Part shown: in pieces, positions 62,196-64,000 of the stretch
Numbering within the stretch: the first letter of the stretch is position 1
Layout of the letters: each line of letters opens with the position of its first letter
Source: VRUE01 sp963837695
GTDB lineage: Bacteria > Actinomycetota > Thermoleophilia > Solirubrobacterales > 70-9
Direction: 5' to 3'
DNA: 64,000 bases
Assembly (NCBI GenBank): GCA_963837695.1
Contig: CAWINZ010000005.1
Span: forward strand, 62,001 to 126,000
The notes under the pieces: model-generated
The model's database searches: none
Told to the model about the DNA's origin: nothing
The model's input: the letters and a program-made list of their open reading frames with translations, nothing else
Made by a program: the position numbers and the translations under genes

Positions 62196-63329
62196 ATGGC
62201 CGAGTACACCTTGAAAGTCCGCCGCTACCTACCGGAGAGCGGCGAGGGGGCCTTCTGGGAGGAGTTCAAGGTCGACCTCGACCCCTCGCTCTCGGTCCTC
62301 GACGGCATCCTCCAGGCAAAGGATCGCGACGACGGCTCGCTCTCGGTCCGCTGTTCCTGCCGGGCGGCGATCTGCGGCTCCTGCGGGATGAAGATCAACG
62401 GCCAGTCCGGCCTCGGCTGCAAGACGCAGATCGGCGAGGCCCAGGAGCTCGCCGATAAGAAGGCGAGCGTCAGCGGCAACGGCGAGGGCACGCCGGCGAT
62501 CGTCGTCGAGCCGATGGGGAACATGCCGGTGGTCAAGGATCTGATCACCGACATGGAGTCGACTCACTGGGAGAAGATCCGCCGGGTCACCCCGTGGCTC
62601 CTTCCCCACGGCGAGGCGCCCGAGCGCGAGTACGTGGTCGAGCCCGAGTCGATGATCGACATCACCCAGTCGATGGCCTGCATCCAGTGCGGCGCCTGCG
62701 TCTCCTCCTGCCTCTCGATGGAAGCCGACCCCGACTTCATCGGCCCCGCCGCCCTGGCCAAGGCCTACCGCTTCGTCGGCGACCCACGTGACGCCGAGAC
62801 CAAGGAGCGCCTCCACGACCTGGCCGAGGACCCCCACGGGATCTACGACTGCACCCACTGCTTCAGCTGCATCGACGCCTGTCCGAAGGGCGTCGCGCCG
62901 ATGGACCAGATCATGCGCCTGCGCCGCAAGGCCGGCGAGGAGGGAATCGACGACCCCCACAACGGCCACAACCACGAGATCGCCTTCACGAAGATCATCG
63001 AGAAGAAGGGCACGCTCGACGAGGCGCTGCTCCAGCAGGAGTCCTACGCTCCCGGGGTAAAGGGCAAGCTGAAACCCAGCAAGGGAGCAATCGAAGGCCT
63101 GGGCAAGTCGCTGCCCACGGTGCTGCGCGCGATCAAAAGCGGCAAGGCCCGCTCGCTGTCGAAGCTGATCCCCGGCGTCCACCCGAAGCTGCCCGGCGGC
63201 GCCCAGGACGACGTCAAGGCGATCTACAAGCACGCCGAGGAGCATCGCGAGGAATTCAACATCTACATCACGGGCGAGGAGGACGTCGAGCCCGAGCCCG
63301 ACGAGACCGAGACGGAGGAGAAGGTATGA
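62196..63329 (+). CDS. sdhB: Succinate dehydrogenase iron-sulfur subunit with long C-terminal extension
   Basis: A 377-residue protein, about 130 longer than usual. The 2Fe-2S cluster uses CSCRAAICGSCG (from Cys53) and a later Cys in GLGC. The second cluster is CIQCGACVSSC. The third motif reads CTHCFSCIDACPKG; the extra cysteine in its second position favours a 4Fe-4S over the usual 3Fe-4S cluster. Residues about 265-377 are a charged, Lys/Glu-rich extension of unknown role (ending EPEPDETETEEKV). Its stop overlaps the next start (ATGA). Confidence 0.93.
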   Translation: MAEYTLKVRRYLPESGEGAFWEEFKVDLDPSLSVLDGILQAKDRDDGSLSVRCSCRAAICGSCGMKINGQSGLGCKTQIGEAQELADKKASVSGNGEGTPAIVVEPMGNMPVVKDLITDMESTHWEKIRRVTPWLLPHGEAPEREYVVEPESMIDITQSMACIQCGACVSSCLSMEADPDFIGPAALAKAYRFVGDPRDAETKERLHDLAEDPHGIYDCTHCFSCIDACPKGVAPMDQIMRLRRKAGEEGIDDPHNGHNHEIAFTKIIEKKGTLDEALLQQESYAPGVKGKLKPSKGAIEGLGKSLPTVLRAIKSGKARSLSKLIPGVHPKLPGGAQDDVKAIYKHAEEHREEFNIYITGEEDVEPEPDETETEEKV

Positions 63330-64000
63330 AGCTCGCCTACTGGCCAGGCTGCGTCTCGCGCGGCTTCACCTCCGAGCTGCACGGCTCGATGGCGTTCACG
63401 GCGGAGAAGCTCGGGATCGAGCTGGTCGAACTCGACCGCGCCAACTGCTGCGGCGCCGGCGTGATCGCCGAGCACAACCAGGAGCTCGCCGACACGCTCA
63501 ACGCGCGCACCTTCGCGCTCGCCCAACAGACCGGCCTGGCGATGATGAACATCTGCTCGACCTGCCAGGGGGCGCAGTCGGAGTGCCAACAACGACTCGA
63601 CGCCGATTCCTCCTACCGCGCCCACATCAACGAGGTGCTGAGCGGCCAGGGGCTCGCCTACGAGAAGGGCAAGGACGGCTTCACCAACAAAAACTTCCTC
63701 TGGCTGCTGGTCGAGGACTACGGGCTCGACAAGCTCGCCGAGAAGGTCGCGCGGCCGCTCTCCGGGCTGCGCGTCGGCCCCTTCTACGGTTGCTACGTCG
63801 TCCGCCCCAAGGAGCGGCTCGGCTACGACGAGTTCCCCGACCGCGACATCTACCTGGAGAAGGTGATCGAGGCGCTGGGGGGCGAGGTCGTCGAGTACGA
63901 CGGCGCCCGCAAATGCTGCGGCTTCCCGGTGATCACGATGAACAAAGAGACCTCGCTGCGCCAGGCCGGCACCCACGTCGGCGACGCGATCGACGCCAGC
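63326..64000 (+). CDS. CCG-domain (HdrB/SdhE-like) membrane subunit of class-E succinate dehydrogenase, partial
   Basis: The first 225 codons of a gene running off the window. It starts MKLAYWPGCVSRGFTSEL. It has one complete CCG motif (LDRANCCGAGVIAEH, then NICSTCQGAQ) and the beginning of the second (GPFYGCYVV, ARKCCGFPVIT). Such two-CCG proteins form the quinone-facing subunit SdhE/MfrE of class-E succinate:quinone oxidoreductases or HdrB of heterodisulfide reductases. Coupling by ATGA to sdhB supports the former. Confidence 0.88.
   Translation, partial: MKLAYWPGCVSRGFTSELHGSMAFTAEKLGIELVELDRANCCGAGVIAEHNQELADTLNARTFALAQQTGLAMMNICSTCQGAQSECQQRLDADSSYRAHINEVLSGQGLAYEKGKDGFTNKNFLWLLVEDYGLDKLAEKVARPLSGLRVGPFYGCYVVRPKERLGYDEFPDRDIYLEKVIEALGGEVVEYDGARKCCGFPVITMNKETSLRQAGTHVGDAIDAS

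Overview
This 64 kb window is dense, GC-rich chromosomal DNA. The gene content points to an actinobacterium, most likely of the Thermoleophilia/Solirubrobacterales type: an actinobacterial integration host factor (mIHF), YrbE/Mkl-type lipid importer parts, MMPL/HAE3 RND transporters, a LytR-CpsA-Psr protein, and many GTG/TTG starts with 4-nt stop/start overlaps. This placement is inferred from gene content alone. I see no rRNA, tRNA, CRISPR array, prophage or IS transposase, and no gene-free stretch longer than 300 bases. || Layout. 0-4.2 kb: a sulfite-exporter/Rrf2 pair faces an ABC importer of the ThiXYZ/NMT1 type. 4.2-7.8 kb: a PAS-GAF-GGDEF-EAL protein, then a DNA glycosylase coupled to a small protein. 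7.9-10.4 kb: a divergent GNAT / serine-palmitoyltransferase-like pair. 10.6-13.5 kb: mIHF, a coiled-coil/membrane protein pair, a B3/B4 protein and a redoxin. 13.4-18.8 kb: an operon of two YrbE/MlaE permeases, an MlaF/Mkl ATPase and an HAE3 transporter, with no Mce gene. 19-24.5 kb: secreted and oxidative enzymes (lipoprotein, PQQ-type dehydrogenase, aldehyde dehydrogenase, phosphoesterase, FMN hydroxy-acid oxidase). 24.6-31.1 kb: metG-rsmI-ROK kinase, LCP protein, FmdB, glyS. 31.1-38.5 kb: small unknown genes, an AlkZ-like protein, FKBP, acyl-CoA ligase, a ferritin-like/SCP2 fusion and an amidase. 38.5-47.4 kb: an MMPL transporter, a degraded HTH locus, TetR, a GT-C glycosyltransferase, lon and hsp20. 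47.5-52.6 kb: a FA2H-like hydroxylase, CobB/CbiA, PucR, a fatty acid desaturase and an AT-hook regulator. 52.8-64 kb: TCA-cycle genes (mdh, icd, sdhA, sdhB and the start of a CCG-domain subunit), with TetR, DUF4242, AidB-like acyl-CoA dehydrogenase, site-2 protease and M28 peptidase genes between them. || How the genes fit together. Lipid metabolism dominates: SPT-like synthase, candidate GNAT ceramide synthase, FA2H-like hydroxylase, desaturase, acyl-CoA ligase, AidB-like dehydrogenase, SCP2 fusion, and lipid-type ABC and RND transporters. SdhA, SdhB and a CCG-domain protein suggest a class-E succinate:quinone oxidoreductase without classical membrane anchors. || The most unusual feature is a set of long palindromic elements. 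Family A (seven copies, about 110 bp) has a conserved core enclosed by outer arms that differ in sequence from copy to copy yet pair within each copy. Family B (two copies, about 130 bp) shares that logic and encloses several TTC-loop hairpins. Family C (four copies, about 50 bp) is translated in the same frame at the ends of two unrelated proteins. A further 125-bp palindrome is inserted in frame in the middle of an RND transporter. In two places the arms of family A reach into the stop codons of both convergent neighbours. These elements are the best candidates here for something undescribed.
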